A stretch of 64,000 nt of DNA from Volvox africanus (taxonomy: Eukaryota > Chlorophyta > Chlorophyceae > Chlamydomonadales > Volvocaceae), in NCBI GenBank assembly GCA_030268105.1, contig BSDZ01000028.1:520001-584000 (forward strand). The letters run 5' to 3'. The notes beneath the pieces were generated by a model. The model searched no databases. It had not been told where the DNA came from and saw nothing but the letters and a program-made list of their open reading frames with translations. Positions within the stretch are counted from its first letter, which is position 1; each line of letters starts with the position of its first letter. The position numbers and the translations under genes are program-made. Below are positions 11,048 through 39,200 of this stretch, one piece after another.

Positions 11048-13782
11048 CCTAACAATCAAAAAGTTAGAGGGCCTTAATAGCTTGCAAGGATTAGCGCCAG
11101 CATCAGCAGCTAGCGGCAGAAAGCTAACTGTATTAGCAAGCCCATTCACGAAGCTTAAGTGAGCTGTCCGAATGACAAAACTTACGGGTATTGTCCTTAT
11201 AAACCGATGGGGACGTGTACGGCACCCGTTCCGAGCTGAGGGATAATGGGCGGGATGTCCTAGTAACCGTATGATTACTTTATTTTACACTTTATAATAT
11301 AAATTTCTGGACGAGGCCCCTTGGTCAACCCGCCCACCCCGCCGTACGTACGGCATACAGTAAATCTCGTCAAGTCTGCCCAGGACAAGATCATTTGCGT
11401 CTTTTTTGCATTATTCATCAAATCAATCGATAAAACCAAGGAGAGCAGAAAAGAGTGCTTAAGAATCAAGGGTACGCCTGGAAGCGCTTGTCACCCCGTG
11501 CCATAGCCCTCGAATATCTCAAATTTAACCGTCAAGCTAAACAATTAAAATAACTACAGACAATTTGATGTGTTTCTTCGCGCCAATAGCAAGGTTCGTT
11601 GCAAGTTCTAACGTCCGGACGGTCGGCCGAGAGCTGGGCCACTACGCCCGTAGACGCCCGTGCGGCAGCCATTTTGCGTTGACTGCAATTAAATGCGTTT
11701 TGGTCAGATAAACATATTTTGTAAATATTAAGATACCTGCAGGAATTTAAATAAGAGGTTAGGATTGGCTGGCCCAGGCGAACGTATCTCAATATCACTA
11801 AAAAGTGCGAAAACTGAAATCATCAAGCATGCAAAATACTAGTTAAATTGCATATTTATAGGTTACCTAAGCTGGAACCTGAAAAATCTGCTGCTGGTTC
11901 TAGTCTAGGCTTGCACGGGGAGATATGTCAGCTGGTCGAATGTGAAGTCGTATGGTCAGAAACCATTTGATGTCATATGTTTTTTCGGGTAGGGAATAAC
12001 CCTGCTCGGTTGGGTGGGCGATACGGTTGAAGGATAGAGGTAGGGGAGTTGCTAGAAGCTCAAGCCAGGAACCAGGAGCCAGCGGAGTAACGAGAAGTTA
12101 TAGACCGCTGGCCTGGCTTTGCTTGGTGCGGTTTGGTTCGGCTAGGGCCTGGCTGGCTATCTATCTGTGCTTGTAGCTAAATAACCTCAGCTGTCGGCAC
12201 GCAGCAAAAGCAACACCTATTGCGCCCCCATGATCATGAGTATCTTGACAAAATCTTGTCCTTTCGATGCTCATAATTAATCTGCGATATTATTAATAAT
12301 TATAATTTAACGAATTACCAGTCTAAACCGTTTCATATTCCCATCGCGAATTCGGATTACGGATTTGGCCTCAGCCGCCAACCACCAATACTAACCACCC
12401 TCCCGAAATACCGCACTTGTCAGTAGTCCATAACCAGTATGGACTGGGCCTTTTACCGACTAAAGGTTAAAAGGTGGAACACCTGGTTCCTGGTTCACTG
12501 ATTTTCCGGTTGTAGTGGTGACTTGTGAAGGTCACGCCCGGTTCGAGGCCCTGTGGCATCTCAAGTACGACCTGGTTGGCGATACTATATAATCGGGCTC
12601 TGGCACAAAAACCGGTATCTTTCGATACCACCCTTCATTGGGTATCATATACAACAGATGCTGCCTATTTGGACCTGTCTATCAAAAACGCTGGGTAATA
12701 ATGAATATCTAGAATTGGTAACAATTATTGACGGTATTGCAGCAAAGCCAAAAAGTTGTATTTCGTAGAAGATATAGTTAACAAAATTGACTTTAACAAG
12801 AAGACCAAAAGTCATAAAGATTTTCGTAATAGTAAGACTCCTGGCAACCAAAGTTTAAAATTAGCTAATGCAATGTTTAAAAAAAAAGCTTTTAGCGCCC
12901 GTTACGGGACGACGGGATTATTTGCTCGGCGCCCATACATATTGTATTTTTACCATTAGGTCGTGGGATGAACGCAATTGGGGGCTGAATGCCAAAATGT
13001 GGTATGAGCCCAAGATGCCTGTTAGATAGCCCAGACGCGAGAGCACGGCAGCGTCGCTTTGCCCCCCAAAAAATGCCAGGGACACAACACATCTTACGGC
13101 TTTAGTCTTTTAAAGATATATTCCGTTTGAACTTATCTATAAAAAAGAGTGATATTAATTATTCTATTTAAATACAATCAATGCCGTATTTCTTGACGAG
13201 AGGATTAGGGGGATACAAACTAAAGACTCGGAGCAATGCCCACAGAATCTGGCCAGGGACCCTCAAAACCGGCCGGCCGACCTGCCGGAAATTTCTTGTG
13301 TCCTGCACCGTACGACATCGATGCTGTACCATACGTGCTGTATGTATGGCACGTATATGAACATGAAATCGTCGGAACTCTGCAATCTTTTATCATTTTG
13401 TTATGCGGGTTTACATCAACATATAAAAGAACACCACAGAACAAAGATAGTAAAAACAGCGAACAATAATACCACGCACGGGGTAGTATTACTTTATTTG
13501 ATAGTGGTTGCAACAGTGGCCCTGACGACGGCAGTTCAGAAGGCGGTGCTTTCTGGCTGACTGGTCCCGGCACCTGCCACCAGTTGGTCTAGTGAAAGGT
13601 CCCAAAGGTTTCGTACTGTAAGCCTCTGCTTTTCGTGTGAAGTGCTGGCGATCCTGCGTGGTGTTTTGGAGGTCGTGGGCCGGCATAAGTTCTTGCAAGA
13701 AGGGCAGCTTATCTGAAGTGTCAGCCATTGTCACATCAGCTGCGATAAGGTTGAGGAGGCTGCTATTGGGGGTGGTGGGTCG
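11048..13782. other. Intergenic; 5' side of the DUF4436 gene
   Basis: No supported gene. Composition varies; AT-rich blocks at 12.25-12.35 and 12.6-13.2 kb hold short frames (12553-12768 and 12756-12959, plus strand) whose peptides I do not recognise and which look unlike host exons. A minus-strand frame at 13573-13220 has one hydrophobic stretch but no other sign of being real. The promoter of the DUF4436 gene should lie just above 11047. Confidence 0.45.
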
Positions 13783-15172
13783 TTGGCCGGCAGGTTGAGG
13801 GGGGGATTTTGTGGAAAGGGGTGGCTCCGTCAGCTAAGGACACAGTTGGATGCCCTCTGCACAGCAGGGTTAACAGGGGCCTTTGACCCTAAGCTGCATG
13901 ATGATGCCGTGGCTTTTGCACTGGTGGTTAACTCCCTTCACGTGGTTCTGAAACCTGACGGCAGCCTACAGTATATCATCGACCCTGCTAGGTTGGGTGT
14001 CAACAGCTGCATTGAACCCTTGCCCTGCCTCCTTCCAACCGCTCCCAGACCTACTTCACAGTCTGCCCCCAGATGGCTTCATGTGCAGATGGGACCTCGC
14101 CCGCGGTTTCCACCACATCATAGTCGACCCTGAGGCTCACTGGCTGATGGCTTTCAGGCATCCAGTGTCAGGGCAGTTACAACGGTAAGTCATTCTTGGG
14201 TATCCTGGAGTATCTACGGGTAGTGTCCAGGATGTACCGTGTATGGTCATCTTCCGATCAGGCCTTTGCTGCATGTTGGGCGACACAACGGACGTACAAC
14301 AATCTTTTCGTTCGGTTGAGTCACATCAACGGCGCCCTTTGGACTTTGGATTAGGTGCTTGGTCTGTCAGCAGATGCGGAACGCTGAAGCCCTCCAATGT
14401 CAAAGGAACTCTGTCAGCGTTGGAAGATTGGTAACACTCGAGGTGGGTGCCAGCGTCAGGATCCATCCAGCAGGACCCCCTCGTGCAAGGAATGTGGTTG
14501 CATTGCCTCTGGGACTTGGGTCATCTGGAGCCCCATCCCCCCAGGTCAAGGCTCCTTTCCCTGCACCCTGGTGGCTTAACACGGCAGCAGAGGTGGACCC
14601 CTTAGCCGCTGCAGGGAAGAGGCAAGACGCTTGCTGCCTGGTGTTAGGTCTTACCGGTATGTTCGGTGGAGCAAGAAGCTGGGTTGAGGGTCGGAGAGGC
14701 TGGGAATGTCCCAGGGGGAGGTGTGCGCATCTGGGTGGCCAAGAGCAAGACTGATCAGCGTGGCGCTGAAGCTCAAGTGCTGCTGGCGGGTGTGTCTGGG
14801 AGCGGGCTGCCCATTCAGGGCCTCCTGGCACGGCATCTTCAACACGTGACGCAGGAAGGAGGCTCAGCCCAACATTCCCTTTCCTGCTGAGGTGCGAGAT
14901 GGGGCTTGCGACCAGTGGGCTTGGGGAAGGCGGACTTCTCCGTACGGCTGCACAGGCTGCTGGCAGAGCTACCCCGCACTTATCCGCAGCTGAATCTGGA
15001 TGCCTCAAGCTTCTCAGTCCACAGTTTAAGGGGGCCAGGGCTATAACAGCGGCCAAGGGTGGAGCGAGCCTGGAGGATATAAAGCGGCAGGCAAATAGAG
15101 GTCGGCAGCGGTTTTGGCCTACATACAGCCAGATGTAGTCTCCCGCCTTCACCTGTATGTGAAGGGGACATA
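13783..15172 (+). mobile_element. Decayed DIRS-like retroelement (RT and tyrosine recombinase)
   Basis: The left part encodes reverse-transcriptase-like peptides in two overlapping frames: PDGSLQYIIDPARLGVNSC, then PDGFMCRWDLARGFHHIIVD and a MAFRHPVSGQ stretch. These match the spacing of RT motifs in DIRS-type elements (a D-L, aromatic, H-I-core). The right part (about 14660-15140) encodes tyrosine-recombinase pieces: VRIWVAKSKTDQRG, then FSVHSLR and a GASLEDIKRQANRGRQ stretch, split by a frameshift. The order RT then tyrosine recombinase is diagnostic of DIRS elements rather than LTR or LINE elements. Stops and frameshifts run throughout, and a copy of a hairpin repeat is inserted at 14201. 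It is a dead copy; ends were not found. Confidence 0.75.
14201..14304 (+). repeat. Dispersed hairpin repeat, copy C
   Basis: Shares TATCCTGG-GTATCTACGGG, GTGTCCAGGATG and GTATGGTCATCTTCCGATC with copies A and B. ATCCTGG and CCAGGAT pair around the CTACGGGTAG core. It interrupts the retroelement just after the RT fragment. Confidence 0.78.
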
Positions 15173-16282
15173 AGGTTCCCGTGAGATGGGATGGGGGAGC
15201 TATGGCTGCAGGCACCGGTAGGGCGTCATCACCGGCCGTGGTTCACTGTGAGAATTTCAGCGTGAGGTGGCAGCTGGCAGGAAAAATTGCGAGCTTGGTT
15301 GCTTTTGGTCGTTCAACGGTAGACGTTTTTCGCGGGGTCGGGGGAAAGGGCTAGATGCTTCCTGGTTTATCGTAGCTTTGTAGCGTCCACTCGTTTTCTG
15401 TTGTGCCCTAGCGGGCTCTTGCCTTCGGTCTTGTCCGTCGGCCTGTTTCGTGTAGGGTTCATCGCGGGCGAGTACAGAATGGTCCGTCCGCGAGAAAGTG
15501 CCCGGGCCCAATGTAGGCTGGATGGAAATATGGGGAAAGTACCTATCCTGATGTAAACGTTCTCGGTGTCATAGATGGTATCATGTAATAATACCTGAAA
15601 TTCATTTTATTCACTTTGCGGGGTCCCAGCGTGATATGACTATTTCGCGCCATCGTTAAAAGACATTTATAGTGACATCTTTTTTCCGTCGTCAAGCAAA
15701 TTAGCAAGCTGTGACAGACGACAGGTATTGAATTGCTGAAAGGGAAGTACGCATAATGAATTTCTTATCAGCAAAGGCGGCATGCGGAAGCATGCATTTT
15801 CTACATAAGCTAATCTGCAAGTTATGGGGTTGGCTTTATAAAACTCGATTACAATTAGACTGTATTCACACAGCAAAGCCGGTTTACGTGCTCTGCAAGC
15901 CTATGTCATGAAAGAAGACTATAGAAAAATGCTAATGTTTCAATTAGCTGTTGTCCTACCTTTCGAAGTGGCCAAGGCGTCTAGTTCATAGGAAATGTAC
16001 GTCTGGAAGGCACGACGCAATGAGTGGCTGTCCATGTTGCATTACATCATTACATTATTACCCCCGGGAATTGTGTTTTTGCTATCCCCATGATAAGATA
16101 AAGGTTATGTTAATTCATTACGCAGGCCAATCTGAAGCTTGGGGAAAGCGTATGTCTGAACGGTTTACGCCACCTGGTGTTAACTGAATTGGGGCCTGCA
16201 ACGCTTGCATTAGTTAGAGCTTAAGTATAGTGCCACTTTACACCACAAATTTTGTGCCTAGCCAGTGCGGCTTTGCGCGGTC
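15173..16282. other. Intergenic; upstream of the ABCC gene
   Basis: No gene supported. The first few hundred bases may be the untranslated end of the retroelement. The ABCC promoter and 5' UTR must lie in the right half; no core promoter motif is obvious. Confidence 0.4.
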
Positions 16283-31825
<15,543 letters not shown>

Positions 31826-32037
31826 TAGAAAGGCAGTGCAGGACATGCAGGATGTCGACGTGACATTGGTGGCGATGGTGCTACCAACGATGCTGCCATG
31901 ATCATCCTACGTGGCCTCCGTGATTCAATTGGCCGACAAATTAATGTCCATGTCCCGAGAGGATGGAGGGAAGAGGGGGCGAGTGGTCTGCCGCGCACTA
32001 GGCGTTGGTGAAAATAACATAGGCTTGTTTGAGGAGG

Positions 32038-32042
32038 TGTAA
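32038..32042 (+). terminator. Putative TGTAA poly(A) signal, ABCC gene
   Basis: TGTAA occurs about 215 nt past the ABCC stop codon, a fitting 3' UTR length. Confidence 0.45.
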
Positions 32043-33193
32043 AGATTTATCGTTAGCGGTTGAGTGATCAGCATTCGATTGCTTCGAGAGCGTTCCAAGG
32101 TTGGCTGTCCAGGGTGCCGAGCGCATGATCGCGTGGTTCCAAGGCAATATTGACCAGAGCACCGCTATAGTGAGTTCCACGAGCTCGACGACCGAATGAG
32201 AGAGCGAGTTGCGAGAGAGGGACGAAGAGTCTGGATGCTGCAGGACGTACCGCGAAGTCACATTGATGATTTATGATATGATCATGTCATCCAGTCATGC
32301 CGAGGCTGCCATTGCATAGGCTAGGAGGGACTATTGTATAAAATTTTGCGGCCCAGAGCGGTGATTTGGGGTTCCCTGGGGGCTTAGGTTTTGTTGGATC
32401 TTGGCCTGCACTTGCTGATGATGCTTACGAGTGTCGTTATTATGGGTGAGTGCACGAGTTGAAAGCTCATGTAGTGTCGTGATGGATGTGCATGTTTTAA
32501 TTTGACAGTTTCGGTGCTTTTTGGGTAGCCCAGTAGTGCCCTTTGTCGCATTTTCATACACGTTCATAATGCTTTGGTGTTGACAGTTTCCGTAGTTGGA
32601 GCTGTAGGATGATTGATCCCGTACAAGAGTTCAAGATCTGAGGCTTGTTAACGTGATGAAGCTGTTTCACCAATTCGATACAAGAAAGACATGTTCTGGA
32701 TGGTAGGAATACTGTGGACATGACCTTCATGACATACCCTTCCGCTGTAAGATCAAGAAAAGGCAACTAAACGATATGTCGACTGCATTTCTATGCTTAC
32801 ACGTAAAAACCCTAAGTATAATCATCCTCAAAAGACATGGTCATGCAACGCTTGGTTGCTGTTGAACCTGCCAATCCTGTGCACACTGCTATCGCCTGCA
32901 TACTTTAGTCGACTAAAGCAGAAAAAATAGTACTACCTATCTAAAATCTACCCGCCTAGACCCATATCAATATAAATGTCAAGGCCGCTTGAAAATGACC
33001 GTTCATACGTCCAAGCAGGCCGTCGCCTAACAGATTTCTGCTGACCTACCTACAGCACTTTTGTCAACATACGCGTTGAATTATCACATCCGTATTAAGC
33101 ATTTTCACCAAAATCCGGCAATCATATACTTCCCCCAGCATTTCAAGGGGCGGGTCCAGGTCGAGGCTTTAGCTTCTCGACTTCCAAAGTGCC
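32043..33193. other. Convergent intergenic region between ABCC and alpha-COP
   Basis: About 1.15 kb between two convergent genes. Reading frames are short and without motifs. Nothing else is seen. Confidence 0.5.
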
Positions 33194-33198
33194 TTACA
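33194..33198 (-). terminator. Putative TGTAA poly(A) signal, alpha-COP gene
   Basis: TTACA on the plus strand (TGTAA on the minus) about 75 nt past the alpha-COP stop at 33271. Confidence 0.5.
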
Positions 33199-33270
33199 AT
33201 GCCGCGTGCCCAAGGCGGGGTTGTGACGTCCGTGCAGCAGCAGAATAGCAGGTGCGTCGCCAATCAGCCC

Positions 33271-36200
33271 TCACCGCGCCTGCTGCGAGGACGAGATGTA
33301 CAGACCCGATGCGTCGGAACCGATACGCACGAAATCACCCAACGGTGAAATCTCACCCTTGCAGTCCGGCACGAAGCGGGCGCCCGTGTAGGGATCCTCT
33401 ACGTATTTTGAGCCCTTGTAGATGGGCGTGAAAGTTAGGGCGCACAGATCGAAGGGGTTGCGTGGGTCGTAGTTAACCTTAACAGCGTCTGTGGGGTTCT
33501 TCTCACAAGCTGCGAGCACGGTGCGGGCCTGCTCTGCAATCTTGGCGCCCGCATTGAGCTCCAGGAGCCGGCGGCAGAAAGTGGCACACGTGGCGAAATT
33601 TTTGAGTTTGAAGAAGATGGTCATCGCGGAGCGAAGCGACAGCGCCAGATGCACTGGTTGCAGCCGGCAGTGTGTGAAGTACGCGGCGAGCTCAGCATTC
33701 CGGGCCATGTCGTCGTCACGCAACTCCTTACGCTTCAGCTCGCACCTGGAATTGGTGTTTTGCAAAAGGGGCCCCTTAATCCGCTTAGATGCGAAGGTCT
33801 CCTGTCCGCTGCCAGGAAAACCGGGCCTAGGAGACAATTGGGACACATAGCCCAATGACGTGCCCTTTCTTAGGAAATGGCTAAAGTCGGTACCTTAGGT
33901 GCCTCACGCTGCGAACCTCAAAAAACCAGCACCGGCTGAGCCAGGAATCCCATACTCTAGGACTAACTTCTAAGCATGCACTTTCCTTGCCGCAACTACT
34001 TACCGCAGTGCCATGTGGTACTCCCGACAAATGGTAAGGAGCTCCTTCACGTCATCTACCTCCTTCCGGCTCTCTACCACCGTAAGCGGGATGACGTGCA
34101 GCATGCGCGTGAATGACCTCAGCGCGTCGCTGAACTTGCCCTCCGTCACCAGCTTATACGCTGACTTGAGGGAATCCTCCAGTGCCGTCAGGCTATACAG
34201 CAGCGTCGGCGAGGTGGGTGACTGCGTGGAGGCATCGCTGGTCCAGGTCCTGCTCGTGGGATTCAAGGGCCAAGGACGGCAGAGGCAGCAGTGAAGCACA
34301 CCAAAATCCTTGGCGCTCGGGATGAGGTAACCCCATACCAGCTTTGTTTCGCTCTGGTTTCTCAAAACATTTACATTGCGCCAAACTGCAGGCCGCTTGG
34401 GCCCATGCAAAACAGCCTCACCTGAATCTCGTTGACGTTCGGATCCACCTGTCTATGTGCCCAAATGCACCCGAATCGCCCGATGCAGGAGGAAGGCTAA
34501 ACCCACCTGTCGATGTGTGCAAGCATGGACGGTGCACCGTGCAACCCGGGCAGCGACGCGAACGACGCCGTATACAGGTCCATGAAGTACGGCTTGAGCG
34601 GCTCAAAGTTGCTTGCCCCCAATTGGCGGTGCAACAACGACATGGCGGTAGCCCAGCTGCCTGCTGCCGCGTGCTCTGCAGCCAACTGAGTGCGCCGGTC
34701 CAGCCATCGCTGGCTGGCGGGCACGCCTGGCGCAGGTGCCGTGAAGGGTACGGCAGCGCCACCAGCTGCGGCCGCAGCAGCCTCCGCCACCACATCGGCA
34801 GGTAGGTCGAGATCCTCCATCTCCCAGCCCTCTGAGCCGCCTTCGCCGCCGACGCCTTCCAACACGTCCTCAGCCTCGCCGTTCTCAGCTGCGAATTTCG
34901 GTTGGTTTAAGAAGTTGGTTACGTTGTTATCTGGCATTGCTTCACAAAGTGGAACGTTGATGCCGCGTATAATTTTGGCATCGATAGATATCTCCACAGC
35001 TACCAAAGCTGATCCGAAAGCAAAGATGCAAGCATATATACGATCCCACCCTAGGGGCGCAGGGGTACTAATGCAGCTTTTGCGCAAACCTGCTAATCTC
35101 TACACACCAGTCCTTAAACACAGGAAAGTAGCACAGTTATTTCGTAATAACCCACCTCCCATCCCGAGGTCCAGTTCGTCCGCACCCCAGCCGGCACCCT
35201 CCAGCGCGCTCTCATCTAATTCCATGGCTGCCGCTGCGGCAGCAGTGGCGCGGCCCTTCCCCACGCCCGGTGCTGCCGCGGCGCCAGCGCTGGTGGCCGT
35301 TGCCGCCGCGCCCTTCACTGCAAGCGTCTCGAAGAAACCCTTGGACACGGTCAGCAACGGCCAATTGTCCTCGCGGAGGATGGGAACTGGCGGCTGCATG
35401 AGACTGGCTAAGTCGTCATCAGGCAACTCAGGCAGTGCGCCGCCCAGCTTGGAGGCGATACGCTCGACATCGTCTGAAAGGCCGTGCGTAGCAGCAGCCA
35501 CATAAGCGAGTGGAAGCTGGCCCGATTCCTCCAGGATGCGGACCTGCAGGCGAGGGGGAGATCGCCGCATCTGAATTGGTGGCGACGTTTCTCCGTCGCG
35601 TTTTCACCAAATGCAAACGCCTAGCTGGACCTAACCAGGAAAGGCACATATCGCAGCCTTTTCTCATCCAAACCCAAAAGCTGTAGACAACTCAAGACTG
35701 CTTTGGAACAAACCAAGAGGTATCACCGCTTAGGTTCCGTTGGGCACGTCATGCCCAGCCTGCAACAGTCTCCACTCATTTCTCAGGAGCCGCTTCACAA
35801 TACAGGAAAACGTAGGAATATTGATTCCTTTTGATGACCGTCATTACCGACCGCCATCATGACGCTCTCTCCCTCCCTCAGGGAATGCATTACAACACAA
35901 GGATGGACAATTCAAGGGCTTACAACACAAGTTCCTAGGGATCGCAAACACACCTGCTCCTTCACGTCACCAAGGTAGAGCGCGTTATGGAAGCGGCCCA
36001 TGACATCGGAGCGCATCTCCGCAATCTTGAGCATCTTGCGTAACTTGTCGGTATGGCCAGCGATGAGGTACAAGAACGAAAGCCGCTCGTAGCTCTTGGT
36101 CTTTTGGTACGAGAACTCCACGATGTTGTAGTTGCCTTGCCGCAGCGCCTCGACGCCTGTGACAGATGCAGATGTCACTGAACAGGAGTCGCTGACAAGA

Positions 36201-39200
36201 CCAGGACCCGATATCAAATCCGAGCTTTGGAACCTATGCTAACTGTCGGCTAGTCGCTCCGAGCCGGCATAAGCTCTACAGGCGTGGGAGCTGGAGTTCA
36301 ACGAATTGAGATGCTTTACATAATCCTGTTCATGATGGGCTGGTCCACTGAACCATGTGGTACGCAAGTAGCCTTACTAAAATCCCTACCTGCCTCCCAA
36401 AAGTCCAATCCTCACTTCTATATATTCCATGCACTTGATAAGCCTATAGCCTCATTTGCAGCACCCTCGCCGGGCCCTCAGCTCACCGAGGCGGTACCAG
36501 GTATCCTTGTCGTCAAGTGCCTGGGCGGCCTGCAGCGCCACCTCGATGTTACCGCACTGCACTGCCAGGTTGAAGCGCGACCGCTCGTCCGTGACGAAGT
36601 GCAACGCCACTTCGGGAAACCCTTTCTGCTGCAGGTATGAGATAATCGCAGTGCCGCACAGGCCGCCGCCGCGAACCATGTTCACGACTGCGTCGTAGCG
36701 GCCCTGCAGAAGCGCCAGCTTAAACATGTACTCTGTCGGGTCAACCTGCGGAACATCGAGGAATGAGTCGGGACAACCGAGCGGGAAGATGAATTTCAGG
36801 ATATAAAAGCAGGGCCGCTTGAATACCGTATAGTTCATGTAGCGATTTTGGTTCAATGTGTTGAGTAACCAACTACCGGTGCCTTGGTAAATCCACAACC
36901 TTCTAACATATGGTGACAACTTTCTTCCGTCGTCTATCTGCATGTTGCAGCGGGCTACGATAAGCCCTACTTCTACCTCAGGCCAACTCCTACCTGGATG
37001 CTGCGGTTCTTGCCCTCCCTGTCCAGTGCGTGCACAACGCCGCCTACGACACGCGTCACGTACAGCGGTGAGTCAAGCGTGCGAATGATGCCCGAATCGC
37101 CGTTAGGAAGGCAATACTTAAGGTGGTTGAGGGTCGTGTACAAAAGTACGCCACTGTCGTCCCACGCCGCACTCTTGACGCGTATGGTCTCGTGCACCGT
37201 TTGAGCACTGCCCAAGCGCTTGTCTGCGATGATGATGGCGTGCTTGGAGAGCAGGGCCACCATGGACATATCGTTGTTCCAAACTACATACTTGATGAAG
37301 GGCGTTGCCAGCTCTGTGATGGATGAGCGCTGCTGCATATCGTACAAGGTCACCTACAGGGAAAAGGCAGCCAAGGAGTATATGGGTATGAAAAGGATAT
37401 GGTTTATGCGAGAACGTATGAATAGGGAGCAAACAAAACCCAAACCCCTTGCGATCACGAACTTCATAGATCTACATCGATTTAGGCAGCCTTTCTCGTA
37501 CCTTGTCCTCCGACCGACATAGCAGCATGCCGGTACCCGCATAGAAGATGGCGTCCGTGGTGGCACATGGCGTGGGCACCTTCTTAGTGATCTCGTTCTG
37601 CAAGTTTCGGATTTGGATAGAATTCGTCGCCTTGTCCAGGACTGCGAAGCGGTTGCGGGCAATGAACACCGCAGAGGTGCCAAGTCCGCGCTTGGCCTCC
37701 TGCAGATTGAAATCCGGTGCAAGGGGAAACAGGGGTCCTCACGAACAGTTTACACGTGAATCAAAAACGCTCCTGTGGTAATAGGTTTCTATGGTAACAT
37801 CCATCTTCCGTTGGAAAAAACCTCTCGGTGCCAGCTTCTTGATCCACCGAACGTAACAACTCACCGGCGCAGTATCGCCACGTGCAGCCTCCTTCGGAAT
37901 GGAGTACAGCTCATACGAGCCACCGTCCACGTCCGAGGTAATAAGCAAAGCATTTTCAGCAGGGTTGTAGGCTAGCGTCTTTGGGCCCTGCACAAAGAAC
38001 ATCACGTGCTGGGGATCAGTCGCCTGAATCCTTACGATTCTAAAGCTTTGCGGAGTCGTGCATACGTCATCCTAACTCTGCCCCCTTGTGGTAATCCGAG
38101 TGGCAGGCAGTCACGGTCAATCTACGCCCCTTCACAAGCAGCCACGACGTCAAACGCCCCGCCGCATAGCTGCGACCCACCTGGTTGGCACCAGCACTGC
38201 CAGCCCGGCGAATAGACATGAGCGGGTTGTCACGCTGCGAGGTGAAATCGTAGGTGCGCAGGTAGCGGTCCTTCACATAGTACAGCGTGTTGCCATGAGT
38301 GGCGCAGGCGGGGCGCTCACGCTCCAGCTTGAACACAATCATGCCGCTGAGATCGGAAAAGAAAGCATAACAGCGGATGTAACAAGTAGGCGAAGGAAAA
38401 ACTCCCGAGTTTGGAAAACGGTTGGAGGCGGCTAAATTAATAGTCTTTCCTCGGACCAGCAGCGGCTGAATGTGACAGAGGCTAACGGCCTCAGTTTAGA
38501 CGCCTAGAGGTCAGCAGGACATACTTGAACGCCGCCCAACGCGAGCAGGCTGTCATTCTACCTGAAGCAATCGATGTTTGGCCGGTGGAATCTCTTGACT
38601 CCTTGAAATATGTAAGACTTAAGCTACAACAATCTTTCATGACAACCTGCGCGGGACATTCCCTCTTAACCCCTATCAGCTTGAGGCCACTGAATGAATA
38701 CATAATAGCCCCAGACGGGAAGTGGTTCCAGCGCGCACATGCCACTGAGTCATATACCCACCCATCGTGGCCGGCCGCCAGCAGATTGATCTCTGGATGG
38801 CTAGACAGGATCCAGAACCGGTCATGCTCGCGGCGGAATGTCTGGACGCCCGTGCGTTTCGACATATCCCACACACGGATGCTCTTGTCCTCCGAGTTGG
38901 AGATGATCAGATCCTGTAGACAAAGCCAGGTAAAAAAAGGTGTTGCCATAATGCAGAGATAGTCCAGCGCGAAGTGAGCTGCGTGTGTCGCCACCGCCTC
39001 TCAGCGCCATGATGTCCCCCGGTGTCTAGGCGTTACCGATTGTCTGAGTTCTGGTTAATTGTCTTGTTCCTGAGTCTTACTCCCACTTGTGTGGGATGCC
39101 TCAATACGCCACACAAACCGGAGCTCTATGCCCGGCATATAGTATAGTCCTACTAATTCCTATGAACTTTAAATCTAATTTTTTTGACAGCTCTATAATT

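Noticed and set aside
14400..15215. 271-codon minus-strand frame over the DIRS-like element
   Set aside because: It is antisense to the recombinase fragments and shows no domain.
34690..35505. 271-codon plus-strand frame across alpha-COP exons 13-14
   Set aside because: Antisense to conserved alpha-COP sequence; Ala/Ser-rich shadow.
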